DNA of 64,000 bases. Source: Stercorarius parasiticus. Its lineage: Eukaryota; Chordata; Aves; Charadriiformes; Stercorariidae. The stretch's first letter is position 1; each line of letters opens with the position of its first letter. Location: positions 2,125,379 to 2,189,378 of the forward strand of contig VWZL01006771.1 in assembly GCA_013396915.1 (NCBI GenBank). The letters run 5' to 3'. This document shows positions 29,291-50,801 of this stretch, one piece after another. Under the pieces are notes generated by a model. The model had not been told where the DNA came from. It saw only the letters and a list, made by a program, of their open reading frames with translations, and did not search any database. A program made the translations under genes and the position numbers.

Positions 29291-29584
29291 AGGTCTAGTT
29301 TGGCTGGGAGTTAGCATCCTTGTGTCAGGCTTCAGTATTCTTCTGCTACTTTCTCCCCACCTTCCTAGGAAATGACTGCTCTAATTTTATTTTAAAAGCA
29401 AGAGAGAGGCCTATATTCAAAAAACTATGGTAATTTGGAGAGCTCTGGCTGATGTCCAGAGGACGTAACAGAGCTTAACTATCTTGCGTAAGGGCAATGG
29501 GATTTATTTTGCATTATCAGCAGTAAATATATATGTTCAAGAAAAGTAATAGCCGGGACAAAGAGATGCATATATTTTCATACT

Positions 29585-29650
29585 TTATTCTTGTAACTGG
29601 ACATAGCGCTTTTCACCTGGGGATTTCAAAGCTTTTTACAAAGGTGAAGT
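29585..29650. repeat. MIR/CORE-SINE-like 3' tail
   Basis: A 'catagcgcttttcacctggg' stretch followed by 'atttcaaagctttttacaaag' matches the well-known tail of MIR-type or related ancient elements ('tatagcgctttcatctgaggatctcaaagcgctttacaaa'). The rest of the element is not recognisable. Confidence 0.5.
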
Positions 29651-32600
29651 AGACGTATGTTTGAAACCTAATATATTGGGAGAAATAATCTAAGAACACT
29701 TCATTCTTATGTAAAGATTGCTTCTGTAATGCTGCCAAGGTCAGCAAGCCTTTGGATTATTCATTTTACAATTGCTGGTTGTACTAGTTCAATCAGCCTA
29801 TGCAGCTTTATCTTGCACACTTGACTACTCAGAAACATTTTATAAAGGACATTGACAAGGATTTGTTCATAACTTCAAAATATTTTCCCTCCCATAACGT
29901 TTATAGGAGCCCCTTGCAAACCTTGCTCTGAACTCTCTTTCCCTGCTGGTGGTTTTTCTGCACTGCATCCGTAAGCAAGAATGTCCGGTTCCTGGCTTTT
30001 TTTTAAACTTGACAATACCAATCTGAATATTTTGTACCCTACATAATCCTCAGCAGGAGTCAAGAGTCAAACAAAGTTCAATTCAAACCACATTGCAGTG
30101 ATTGAAAATTTTCCCTGACTGCTGAGTAATCACTGTCTTAAGTGAAATAAATTGGTATTATCAGCAAAATTCCTGGTAGACAGGTCACAAGAGAAAGACT
30201 CAGTATCGAATGAACTTAGAAGTTGCATTCCCTGCTACTGGAATGGTCCATTCAAGACAGGGTTAGTCAGCTCGAACTCTGAAGGATGCAGGAGACTTGT
30301 ACAATTTTGCTGCTCTTTTGTTAGATAAAAAGAGAAATTTTCTCCAGCTGTTCATTTAGCACCTAAAGACTACAGAAAGTACTGCAAAAATATTACGGTT
30401 TTTTTGGCAGGTAAATAGATATATAAAAAAATCTGAATAGGAGAATATTGATCACATGTTTGGGTAACTATTGTTATTCCTTTTTTTTAAAAAATCAAAT
30501 TTTAAAGTAATTTTATAGAAAGCCTAAATTATGCATGGTGACATATAGTTTGTCCAAGAGGAATAGATTTTGATTTGTGAAACAAAAAGAATTATTCATA
30601 TGGCTTAACTTGACTACTAAATTTTTTGCAATCATCTGATCAGAGGTTGATCTTCCATGCACGTGCTCTACGAGGAATTATAACCAATTTATCTATCATA
30701 GTGGGTATTTCAATATTTCTGGGTTTTATATGTATGAGAGTAAAGTAAACTGTAAAGCTTAAGATATTAAATGCTGTGCTGATAAGTATTCCATAAATAA
30801 GCTATTTCTGAATTCTGGTACTGTACTAAGCATTTCATAGAGTACATAAAAATACACCATCATGCAGTTCAAAATCAACGTTAGACATAATTTGACAAGT
30901 GAGAATGACAAACAGTAGAAAGTTAGAAGCACAGAAAGATGAAGGTTACTTAAGTGAAGAAGCTCAAGTTCTTAGATCAGAGGGTTTTAGGTACTAGCTG
31001 TCAGTCAAGATAGTTGATATAAAATACGAGGAAGGAAGGAAGAAAAAATATGGCTCTATTGACTTACTTTATGGGGTGTTATGGTAGGAGTTTGTTAGGT
31101 AACTGTATGATGAAACATATTCTATAAACATAATTTGGAATAATCACACAAATAATAGCCATGGATTGGTGGGTGAAGGGAAGTCCTAGTATAGGACCCA
31201 TATTAGCACCATGTGGTTCAGTGCACAGAGCCCACACCTGGGGAGGTGTTAGTGCTTGGCAGGTCCCTCCCATTCACCTTGCAGCCACATGCACACTTCA
31301 GTAAATCAGGGAGTCAGCAGAACTGGGCACTGCATAAGGCGTATTTAATAAAGTATAAAGGAATTTGTCCACAGCAGTGAGAAAACAGGGAAACCTCCAC
31401 TTAGTGCCTCCTACCACCTTCTCTGTGCATGTAAAAGCATATTTTAATTCATATGATGCTTCATATTCAGAAGGTGCTCAATGCACCATACAAGTACAAA
31501 CCAATTTGTGGATTCAGCTGTAATGTTTCCAAAAGCACCCAATGCTAGACCCAGGTCTAGTTTAACTGTATATGGTCTTGAAAGAGACCACATTCTGCTC
31601 ATGCAGATGCTTTTCTGTATGCTGCTTAGGGCATACGGCACACTGGTTGCTCTGAGACCCATCCCATGTGCCTGCATACCTTTCTTAATGGTACAGGAAA
31701 CCTAAGGACCTGAGGGTTGGGAGTTTGAGAGGGCAGGAGAGCAGTAAAGCTTTCCATATGTAGCACCAAATTCCTCTGGAAATTTAAACCCTAAAAAAAT
31801 TCAAGGGCCAGTGGGTAAAGCAAAGAATTTCTAAACAGCAGTGGCGAATGTATGTTAGACTCATGCACATAGTTCCCCTCTGCAGATATAGCACTGGAAA
31901 CCTGGTAATTGTTTCTGAAAATGGAACTGGTGCCTTAGAAACATGTATCTGTCATTGAGCAGCCTTCACCTAATCCATCACTGAACTGAAATGAAGCTCT
32001 TTAATGTGTGTATGCACATGACAGTTGAGGGAAAGGGATAAAAAATATTCGTCAATGGAATATTACAAGGAAACCTCTTTACCTGGAGAAAATGTAATTT
32101 AAATTATTATAGCTAGCCAGAATGCTGGCACTAACACATTGCATTTCTTAGAGTTTCCCTATTTTTTTCTCTTCAAGTGAAATACTGCAGCAACTGCAGC
32201 ATAGTGACCATTGTCACCCTGGGAGTTGAGGGCTTCATGGTAACTCAGGGTGCAAACGATAGTCATTTCCATCATAAATGGTGCTACTGCAGGATGGAGT
32301 GTTTCTCAGCAGTACCCCTCGTTGCTGCTAACCTTTTGTGCTTCGTGAAGTTTTGTAGTGAGTTCCTCCACTATAAGCATGTCAGAATTGCTAAATAACT
32401 GACACCTGCACAGTGCAATATATTGCTAACCACTTTAGCAGCTAAGCAGTATTATTAATCTGGAATATTGAATACAAATAGCAATGTAAATCCAACCTTC
32501 AGGCACCAGCGTCTAAGAAATAGATGTGCCACAGAGAGTAAGGCATATATAAGCTATGTCCTGCACCCAAAAGGAAAGAGTTAGGTTGCAGCCTTGGCCT

Positions 32601-32778
32601 TCCACCTACCAGATCTCATTAATCTTCTACATGAGGATTGCTATTGTGAAGGTTATTACTTCATTCCTACATCCCCTATGTAAACAAGTATGCCTGACCA
32701 AGCCTTTCAGTTTATCGTGATTCAAAGCAGAAGGGTTGCAGATTTCTCTAAAAATTGTTGTGATTTAGGAGTCGTCCT

Positions 32779-33344
32779 TGTCATGGGTTAACCCCGGTAG
32801 GCAGCTGAGCACCAGACAGCCACTTGCTTACTTCTCCCCAACTCCCAGTGGGACAGAGGAAGAGAAAAGGACAAGTGAAAACAAAACTTTTGGGTCAAGA
32901 TAAAAATAGTTTAATAAGTGCAGAAATGGAGTAAGAGAGAAAGAAAACAGAATAAAACAAGTGACGCAAAGGCGATCACTCACCACCCTCCATTGGTAGA
33001 CTGATGCCCAGCCAGTTCCCAAGCAACAGACATCTAACTCCCTTAAACCCCCTCCTCTCCCTTTCTATTGCTGAGCATGATGTTATATGGCATGGAATAT
33101 CTCTTTGGTTAGTTCAAGTCATCTGCCTGGTTTTGTCTCCTCCCAACCTCTTACATATCCCCCAGTGTATTCAGTGTGGGGCCAGAGTGGGAGACAGTGA
33201 AGGCCTTGACACTGTGCAAACACTGTTCAGCAAGAGCTAAAACATCAGTGTTTTGTAAACACTGTTTTGGTCACAAATCTAAACCATAACACCATATGAG
33301 CTGCTATGAAGACAATTAACTCCATCCCAGCCAGACCTAGTACA
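32779..33344 (-). mobile_element. Solo LTR of an avian endogenous retrovirus (ERVL-type)
   Basis: A 566 bp element has TG..CA termini on the plus strand: it begins TGTCATGGGTTAACCCC and ends CTAGTACA. Flanking 5-mers are GTCCT and ATCCT, an imperfect 5 bp target duplication. Read on the minus strand it has the layout of a family I know from many bird genomes. A promoter region lies around 33061-33100, where the usual TATA box appears degraded to 'aatagaaag'. A poly(A) signal ATTAAA lies at 32910-32915. No internal retroviral genes adjoin either end, so it is a solo LTR left by recombination. It sits antisense within a ZMYND11 intron. Family assignment is from memory. Confidence 0.85.
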
Positions 33345-36300
33345 ATCCTGTATTAAGATAATATATCCTACATATAGGAGCATATCTACAGCTATAAAGA
33401 TCCTGATAATCTTTTCGGGCTGGATTGAATCTTAGCAGTCTCCTTGAAAGAAACTTGTTTAAGAAATGAGGTTTGCAGTAGCATATCTTAGTAGATCTGA
33501 CTGTAGGAAAAGATACGCAGTGGATCTTGCCATAAGCCACCATCATTGTTTTCGTTTCCCAAAAGCAGGAAATTAAAAGAGCTAATTGTAATTTGTACTT
33601 GCTTCTATATCACTCTGGCTATAAAGGGAACTGAAAGTGAGTACATTTTCTTGTGTCAGAGCAATATAAATAGATTTTATGCAAATCTTATCCCCCATCT
33701 AGTATTATCTATTTTCTTGCCTTAAGTGGCTCTAGATTGACTTCTCTGAGAACACTACGAGTCTTCAAAATACAAAGTAGGGTTTTTTTATTAAAAAATT
33801 ACACATTTTCCATTATAGATTCCAAAGAATGTGTGAGTGATACCTCCTAAAGGGCTAACCTTTGTTGAAAAGTGAATGAAGTGGTTGGATTATAAATTGT
33901 TTTCTACAAAGGGTGAGCAACCTTGCCATAAAAAGACATTTTGCTGGCTCATAGGTTCCGATTCCCTAAATTCATTGCCTTTCAACATTTAGTAGAGGAA
34001 CCTGGAGATTAAATTTTTCTTAAAATAAATCAATATAGGGAATTGAAGGAAAAGTGGAGAAATTCAAGTTTGCCTGAATTGGCAAGTTAATTCTATCATT
34101 GTCATTGATGCTTAAGATAATATTAGTTGCTGACATCAATAATGATACAAAGCCAGGTATCTATCTTTTCTTATCATCTGAAGAATAAGACTGCAAACCA
34201 TCTATCTTAACACAGTCTCTTACAAACTGTCTTGCCCAGCAGGGCATGAAAAATGGTTCGCATGAATTCTGAAATACTTTCAAAGGATGATAAATTCAGA
34301 ACCATGTCAGAAAAAGAGGTGTAGAAGGACTAGTCAGTGCAAGTGAATTTTATTGTGTCCTAATAATTTTCAGCGTTTTAAAATGCTGTGTCATTAGCAA
34401 GCATACGGCACTCCAGTGCCTAAAATGACAAAATGACAGCAGCGTTTCATAATGCAGATAATCTAATGCACATTTGGGTTTGCATTTGCAGTAGCAATGT
34501 TGATTTATGCAAAACTGAATAGGTGACTTGAATTCCAGCAGAATGCACGTTCTCATGGCAGAGAAGGTATAGCATGAAAATACAGAAGGTGATTCAGACA
34601 TACAGCACAGGGTAAAATTCTGTCTCATTCCAGAGTTTGGAAGGAAGGTCAGGGAACCATTAATATTATGAAAATTATGCTTAAATGCACTGTAGATGTT
34701 AGAAAGACCTGGTGCGGGCCCTTTCCACGGTAGTGAATTTTACCCAATGGTGGTAGTGTCATGTCAGGAAAAAGCTGTGTTTATGCATGCTGTAGTATCT
34801 ATATAGGTTCATGACTGAACCGATATTTCAGCACAATTTGTAATGATTCTTTGCATACTGTTAAGCAATCAAATAAACAGCTTCATTGGTAGTGAGGTGT
34901 ACAATTTTGATTTAAGAAGGAGGCAGTAAGTACAATCCTGAGCTGTATAGGTTGCACACTCGCTGTAGGACAAGGGCCAGCATGTGTTTTTCAGTGTCTT
35001 CAGTGTCTGGCAGGAGGAATATAAGCAGAGGAGACACAATCAAATCCTATCTTTTTTTGTTTTGCAGTAATGTGTAATTTTTACTCTTGCCAAGTAAATA
35101 TGTAAAAGTAGTTGCTCTGTACTCAGTGTGTCTGCTCCCTCTATATGTTCAGAGTCATATATAAGTAATTCAGTAAAAAATAGCACACTTCTAGTGATTA
35201 ATAATTCACAAGCTTCATACCTATTTTAGCTACCTATTAGGACATGGATTGTGTTTTTTCTTGTGTTTGCTAAGCAACAGTCATCTGCACAGTTATGTGG
35301 ATCTTGCTAAAGACCACCAAAATTTGAGGATACAGGTGTAACTGAGCCAGTTTGGTCCACACAGTTTGCATACAGATGGTGATGTGAGGCACAAGAAGGG
35401 GAGAGCTCAGCTTGGCACTCTGCATTTGGAGGTGTGAGGAGGAGTAAACTTTTTTGCAAGAGATGCGAGCAGTTAGAGATCACTTCAGAATAATAAACCT
35501 GAAACCCATGCTGTTGTTTCACTGCGCTTTTGTTTTGGAGAACAACTGTAGGCAGGAGCAAGGAGAAGATAGCACTTTTCAGCCAGCTGTTTTAAGGCCA
35601 TGCAAACTGTGCACAGCTGCTGTGTCCTGGAATTGGAAAGGCTGGTTTGTAAGAGCATGCTAGGCATTTGCAGAGAGCCGCCTTCTCTTTAGCAGCACGT
35701 TTTCTGTATGCAGTGCTTCCCACTAGCCTGGATTGACTTTGAAGGGTGGTGATAAGTCTTATACTAGTCTAAGAGGAGGGGGAAAAACTCTGGATCCTGA
35801 ACTGCTAAAAAGAAGCAGTCTGCGTTCCAGAAACTAGATTAGATTTCGTGAGGAAAGAACCACAAAAATCAATGACTGCTATGTTCCTCAAGCAGTAAAA
35901 AGTGCTCTGAGTTTTTACTGGCTACAGTCTATTTGACTTCCTTCTTAGACGGTGTCATTTTGCCTAGTAAGCACATTAATTTGTAGATAGTACAGGATAT
36001 TCTTTTTAAAATAATTTCTTATTTTACTGAAAATATTAATGACTTGCTAATAAAAAGATCATTAAATAAATTTTAAACTGCTCCCTAAAATGCCTTTCTT
36101 TGTTGCTTTTTTCTAATTAGAGACGTTTTTACATGAGAGGTTTTGACAAAGTATTATGGATACAAGTGGACATAAACCCTGTAATTCTTCTGTAGCTGCA
36201 GTCCTCAGCCCAGGCATAATTCAAAGCAACATATATAGCTGTTGTGACATGTTAGTGTTACTAATTTCCCAGAAGACATTTTCCCTAAAAAAATGTGTAA

Positions 36301-36404
36301 TATGTGATTCAAAGTTACCTTTTCAAATAATGTTGTGATTCAGAGAAAATTTTTATTGGATGAAGTCAGGTTTAAAATAATAATATGATCCTGTTTTTCT
36401 TTGA

Positions 36405-39763
<3,359 letters not shown>

Positions 39764-39819
39764 CGGACAGTGAACAAGCTGATATAGCAAGGATGCTTTA
39801 CAAAGACACATGTCATGAA
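39764..39819 (+). CDS. ZMYND11: ZMYND11 coding exon: end of bromodomain
   Basis: This 56 bp exon completes Ala233 and encodes residues 234-251 (Asp-Ser-Glu-Gln-Ala-Asp to Cys-His-Glu), closing the bromodomain and entering the next zinc-binding segment. The acceptor is 'attttatag' and the donor 'gtaagt'. It is small and not a multiple of three, so skipping it would shift the frame. Confidence 0.95.
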
Positions 39820-45195
<5,376 letters not shown>

Positions 45196-45264
45196 CTGAA
45201 GGTTACTCAGGAACCAAGAGCAAAGAAAGGACGACGTAACCAGAGTATGGAACTCAAGAAAGAA
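45196..45264 (+). CDS. ZMYND11: ZMYND11 coding exon: basic linker, likely nuclear localisation
   Basis: This 69 bp phase-0 exon encodes residues 387-409 (Leu-Lys-Val-Thr-Gln-Glu to Leu-Lys-Lys-Glu). The Arg-Ala-Lys-Lys-Gly-Arg-Arg cluster is a plausible nuclear localisation signal. The end reads Ser-Met-Glu-Leu-Lys-Lys where human has Ser-Val-Glu-Pro-Lys-Lys, the most divergent spot noticed in the protein. The acceptor is 'gttcacag' and the donor 'gtaagt'. The exon is a multiple of three, so skipping it would keep the frame. Confidence 0.94.
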
Positions 45265-47144
45265 GTAAGTAACCTCAATTACCATGTTTGTTGAAATAGC
45301 AAAGTACAAGAAGTCTGAAATTTTAATAGACACTCCTTCAATTTCTGTCACCTTTTACTGATTTTACAGTATTAATTTTGAAATTTCCAGCCCCATAGCT
45401 TGGTCCTCCTTGCTAACAAATGCAATTGTACCTCCCACATGCAAGCCACCAGTATCATCGTGGTAATATTCTGTATCACAAATAAATCCAACAGTCAGCT
45501 TATATTATTTTTTTTAATGTCAAATTCAGGCTAGTTAGTAAGTCTATAAACAGAAGAAATTATAAAGTATTTTGCATGATGAAGAATATTTAGTTTATAA
45601 AATGTCATATCCACCTTTGTCCATGGAACTTCCTTCCTTTTTAATCAACTTGCACACTGAATGATCATGTAACCAAGGGACTGTATTATTATGCTTGTAC
45701 ACAAGGGGGCAGTTACTGAGGCAGCCATAAATCTCGTATTTCCTGACTTTTGAGTACTTTTTCCTGGCCTTGTTTCAGCTGCATGTTGAACACTTAAGAA
45801 AAACTTGCACATATGCAGAGTTCTCGGAAGAGGACTCAGGACTCCATTACAGAGGAGGGTTTGGGTATTTTAGCACCGGGGTTCTGTGGGCTGGCCCTGG
45901 TGCCTGAAATACAGACATTGCCACTCCTAAAACCTGGGTACCTGCCTCCCCATTGTATCTGATACCCCCGGGCTAGCTCTGTAAGGCACCTTCATGGGTG
46001 GAGGCAGTGACACACAGTTTGTACTCCCTGGGGCACAAACTGTATCTGAGTGCAAGATAGGAAGACTAGAGTTTAGGATGTCTCGTCATTTTTATTGTGT
46101 TTTCTGTCAAGCAAATGCTGTAATTTGCTTCATATATTTATGTCAACATTCACCTTCTTAGCTCTGCTCATATGTGATCAGTGATCCAGAAGTCAATCAC
46201 AGTGACCTATTAGGGAGTAATTGGTTGCAAAAGGGAATAGACAGACAAGCACAAAGTCCAGTCCTGAGCAAGTCTGGTGTTACAAGGACTGTGTGCTTTG
46301 TCTGTACACTGTTAAATGAGCTTTAAAAAATCTAAGTTAAAAAACAAACAAACAAATAATGTTCATCTGTGTCTTCAGACACTTCAAAATATCAATCAGA
46401 GTTTGCAGGGATATTACTTCTATACGTTCTAAAGAGCAAGAGCAATTGGTGTTACAGTGTAATAACATAGGCAGCTAAATTCAGTACAGTACACTACAGT
46501 AACTATGATTTCTTTCTTGATAATTGAGTAATTACATAAAACTTCTATGGTCATCCAAGTCTACTTCTATATTATTGGAAGCAAGACTTAGACGCTTATT
46601 AGTCTTTCATCTTCAAAGCACCTTTGAAGTATTAATCAATCTTTGCAGCAGTTCTATGAAATCAGTGGAATATTGCAGTCTCCAGTGGAGCCTGTTGGGC
46701 CAGAGTAAGTCCAGAGTTTGCTAAAATAATTCAGGCACCTTGGCCATGCAGCTACAATCTCTTCAGGGAGAATGGTAGGGGGAAAAATCTATAGCAACCC
46801 TTCAGTAATCCCAAGGGGTATGCAGTGATTCAGCATAGCCTCTGATGTTGGTGGTACTTTTTGGGAAGCAAGGCTAGTGAGTATGGCTTACTGACGCCAT
46901 ACCTGAGCTTACTTCTGGAGGGCTCCTAGCTGAAGTCAGAAAAGCCTGACCAAAGAGCCAACCCACTGTCATGCTGGCTTTCCTCAGGGATCCCACATAC
47001 CTTTAGTACTAAAGGTCTTCAACAGACACCTTTCACAATAATTACGCTGGCATAACTCATATAACATTTTTTCTCCAAGGGCAACTGAACGTTAACTTGT
47101 TCTGTTTTGGTATATGGGTTTACAAGTTTGTTCTTTCTCTGTAG
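45265..47144 (+). other. ZMYND11: ZMYND11 intron, 1.9 kb
   Basis: Donor gtaagt, acceptor 'tttctctgtag'. It contains a GC-richer patch around 45.8-46.05 kb that includes a perfect 9 bp hairpin at 46014-46043. No gene is recognised. Confidence 0.9.
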
Positions 47145-48513
<1,369 letters not shown>

Positions 48514-48699
48514 CTGCGTACGGAGATGGAAGAAGAGAAAAGGCAGGCTGTAAACAAAGCTGTGGCCAATGCACAAGGAGAGATGGACAGAAAATGTAAG
48601 CAGGTAAAGGAGAAGTGCAAAGAAGAATTTTTAGAAGAAATTAAGAAGCTAGCAGGCCAGCATAAGCAACTGATTTCCCAGACCAAGAAGAAGCAGTGG
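48514..48699 (+). CDS. ZMYND11: ZMYND11 coding exon: coiled coil before MYND
   Basis: This 186 bp phase-0 exon encodes residues 501-562 (Leu-Arg-Thr-Glu-Met-Glu to Lys-Lys-Lys-Gln-Trp). It is a long charged helix rich in Glu, Lys and Gln, predicted coiled coil, which in human contributes to dimerisation and partner binding next to the MYND finger. Small differences from human: Arg-Thr-Glu for Arg-Ser-Glu, Asn-Ala-Gln for Asn-Met-Gln, Glu-Phe-Leu for Glu-Phe-Val, Ala-Gly-Gln for Ala-Thr-Gln. The acceptor is 'cttatggcag' and the donor 'gtaagt'. Read-through of the donor would stop at 48810, giving a protein without MYND. Confidence 0.96.
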
Positions 48700-48906
48700 G
48701 TAAGTGTCAAAAATATGATACAAGAGAATAAGTGGAAATGCATAATGCATACTGAAGGCCAACTGAAGGTGGTTTCTTCCTTACTTTTAGCTGCTTTGCT
48801 CTTTCACTAGTCTTTCAGCTTTAAGGTTTTCTCCTCCATGTAAGTGCTTTCAAATTTTCTTAACCTCCAAATTTCAACTCGAAGTTCTGATTACTTTCAA
48901 TCTTAA

Positions 48907-49257
48907 TTACGTAGTGTTAACAGCACCATCTTCTTGAGTCCCATCAGGTGTTAGTTTCAAAATATTTTTTTCTAAATGCATTTTTACTCTGTATAAGACA
49001 TGCTTTGCATTACGTTCACACTCCTTTGATCTCAAGGCCCTGGAGGATACAATATCTGGCTGCATCGATTTGGATTCCTCTGCTAATAATGCTGGTAGTG
49101 ATATCCTTTTGGCCTTTTCCTCTCTTAGCTTTTTCTGCAGCTCTTTTATGTTCTTTTGTATTTGAGATACCACTTTCTGAAATCTGTTTCCCTCCCTTGT
49201 TGAGTCCTTAAGCCCAAATCTGCAGCATTGCCTAGAAAAACCACGTTTATGTGCCCT
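48907..49257 (-). other. Unidentified antisense open frame, coiled-coil-like
   Basis: An uninterrupted minus-strand frame of 116 codons ends in TAA at 48907-48909. It has no upstream in-frame ATG (the computed start is a GTG). The translation is rich in Lys, Glu, Gln and Leu, with a heptad-like stretch (Gln-Lys-Asn-Ile-Lys-Glu-Leu-Gln-Lys-Lys-Leu). It then reads Ile-Ser-Leu-Pro-Ala-Leu-Leu-Ala-Glu-Glu, with a hydrophilic tail. Composition looks like a real protein rather than translated intron. On the minus strand a pyrimidine-rich 'ggtttttctag' precedes 49231 and could be an acceptor, which would make 49231-48907 a terminal exon. It could also be a decayed retrocopy or chance. I do not recognise the product. 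Confidence 0.25.
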
Positions 49258-50543
49258 TTAGCAAAGTGAAAACAGACATCTAACATACTACTCCGTTACG
49301 TGCTGCAAACTTTTCCCTGTTTTTGTTTGGTTTGTGTCTCCTGTTTCTTAAGCCAGAAGTGTGTTCTCCCACATGGCTATTACAGCATCTACTCAAACAT
49401 TTCAAGTCCTTTAATACTGTGCTGCTGGCCTATAACAGAGTGTGGGTCACGCTGTTATGCTGAGGAGCAGTGAGCCTGGCACATGTACAGACTTTGCTAT
49501 TTCTTTGCTAATTTTCATAGGAAAAGGAAAGCCATCGTTCAGGAAATCACACTGCACTGTAATAGCTATCTATAAAATACAGGTGGGTGGGTACAAGATT
49601 TTCTGCTTGCCTCCTTTTGAGCTTTGATTTTGCCAGATGCGGCTGAGCGGGTGCCTTGCCACAAGATGGCACGCTGATCTGAGCAGCGATGGACAGCCGC
49701 CGTCCCACTGCCACTGCCGCCTGGGGACAGCCAGCCCTGGCTCGTCCCACAGCTCCCGTTTGTCTTCTGCTGTAAAAGGCTGTTTGTTTATGTTCAGCCT
49801 CATTAGTCCTTGTTCTTACAGATGAACCGATGGTCCCTGCAGAGAAAACTCTGCTCTGCAGAAGAGTGAAATAAATACTAAGGCGAGACAAATCGCTTGC
49901 TGACTATCACAGTTACGAGTTTGGTTTTTTGCAAAGAGAAGAATTACTTCAAATGCCAGAGCTCCTGTAGAGTCTTCGTTTCTGTTCCTAGCAGAGATTT
50001 TACTGTGGCTGTTACAATACTGCAGTGCTTGGGTCTCTGCCAGTTAGAAAATTCCTCCTTGTCTACCTATCTCTGCAGACCAGAGGAGTTATTTAGGTCT
50101 CTGACTTGATCAAGTTACTGTGTTTAATGAGTCACCATCTGCTGGTGTCTGCGTGAGTGTTTTTGCCTGTGGCACTTGAGAGGGCCTTTGCCCACTATAG
50201 AACTACATCAAATTAGCTCTCTTCTGTCAAAAGTTAAGAGGGCACATGTCAACTGTTGCCACCGTTCAGCTGATATGCAGTAACTGAATCACAGTAACTT
50301 GATTGTGAGTCTGGACTCTTAGCTATAGCTGCTTTTTAGGTTTTTTGAAGTCAGAATTTATGAAAGAGACTCCTGAGACTTACTTCCATCTCCTCCAATG
50401 TGCCTTTACCATATCCTTTAGCCTAATCAGAGAGAGCCCTGCTACCACATCTTATGATCATGTGCATAAAGCCTCTTTCCAAGCAAGACAATTAAAGATA
50501 TAAAGAGCATTTGACAGTCTTGCCTATTTCTGTGGCCCCAGAA

Positions 50544-50801
50544 CTATCTGTCAATCACCACCTTAAATGAAGGCATCATAGAGGCAACGGGTTTGCATGT
50601 GGCAGGAGAGGGACGGTAAGGATAAACACCTTTGCATTCAAGCTGATGGATCTGCCTGCCAACACACAGCCCCAGGCAGCTGGAGTTGGTCCAATTACAC
50701 AACTCCCCAGTGATTTTTCCTTCGGTGGTACTAATGACAGTCCCTGGTGTGTAGTACCACTCCTGTATGCTGCTATTATAATAATGATACCTCCTTACCA
50801 A
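50544..50801 (-). other. Unidentified antisense open frame, Cys-rich
   Basis: A minus-strand frame of 85 codons (non-ATG start) is rich in Tyr, Thr and Cys. It has two Asn-X-Ser/Thr sites and a spaced cysteine series (Leu-Cys-Asn-Trp, Ser-Cys-Leu-Gly-Leu-Cys, Glu-Cys-Lys-Gly). This resembles secreted or extracellular protein fragments, but no signal peptide, family motif or splice context was found. Chance is a real possibility. Confidence 0.15.
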
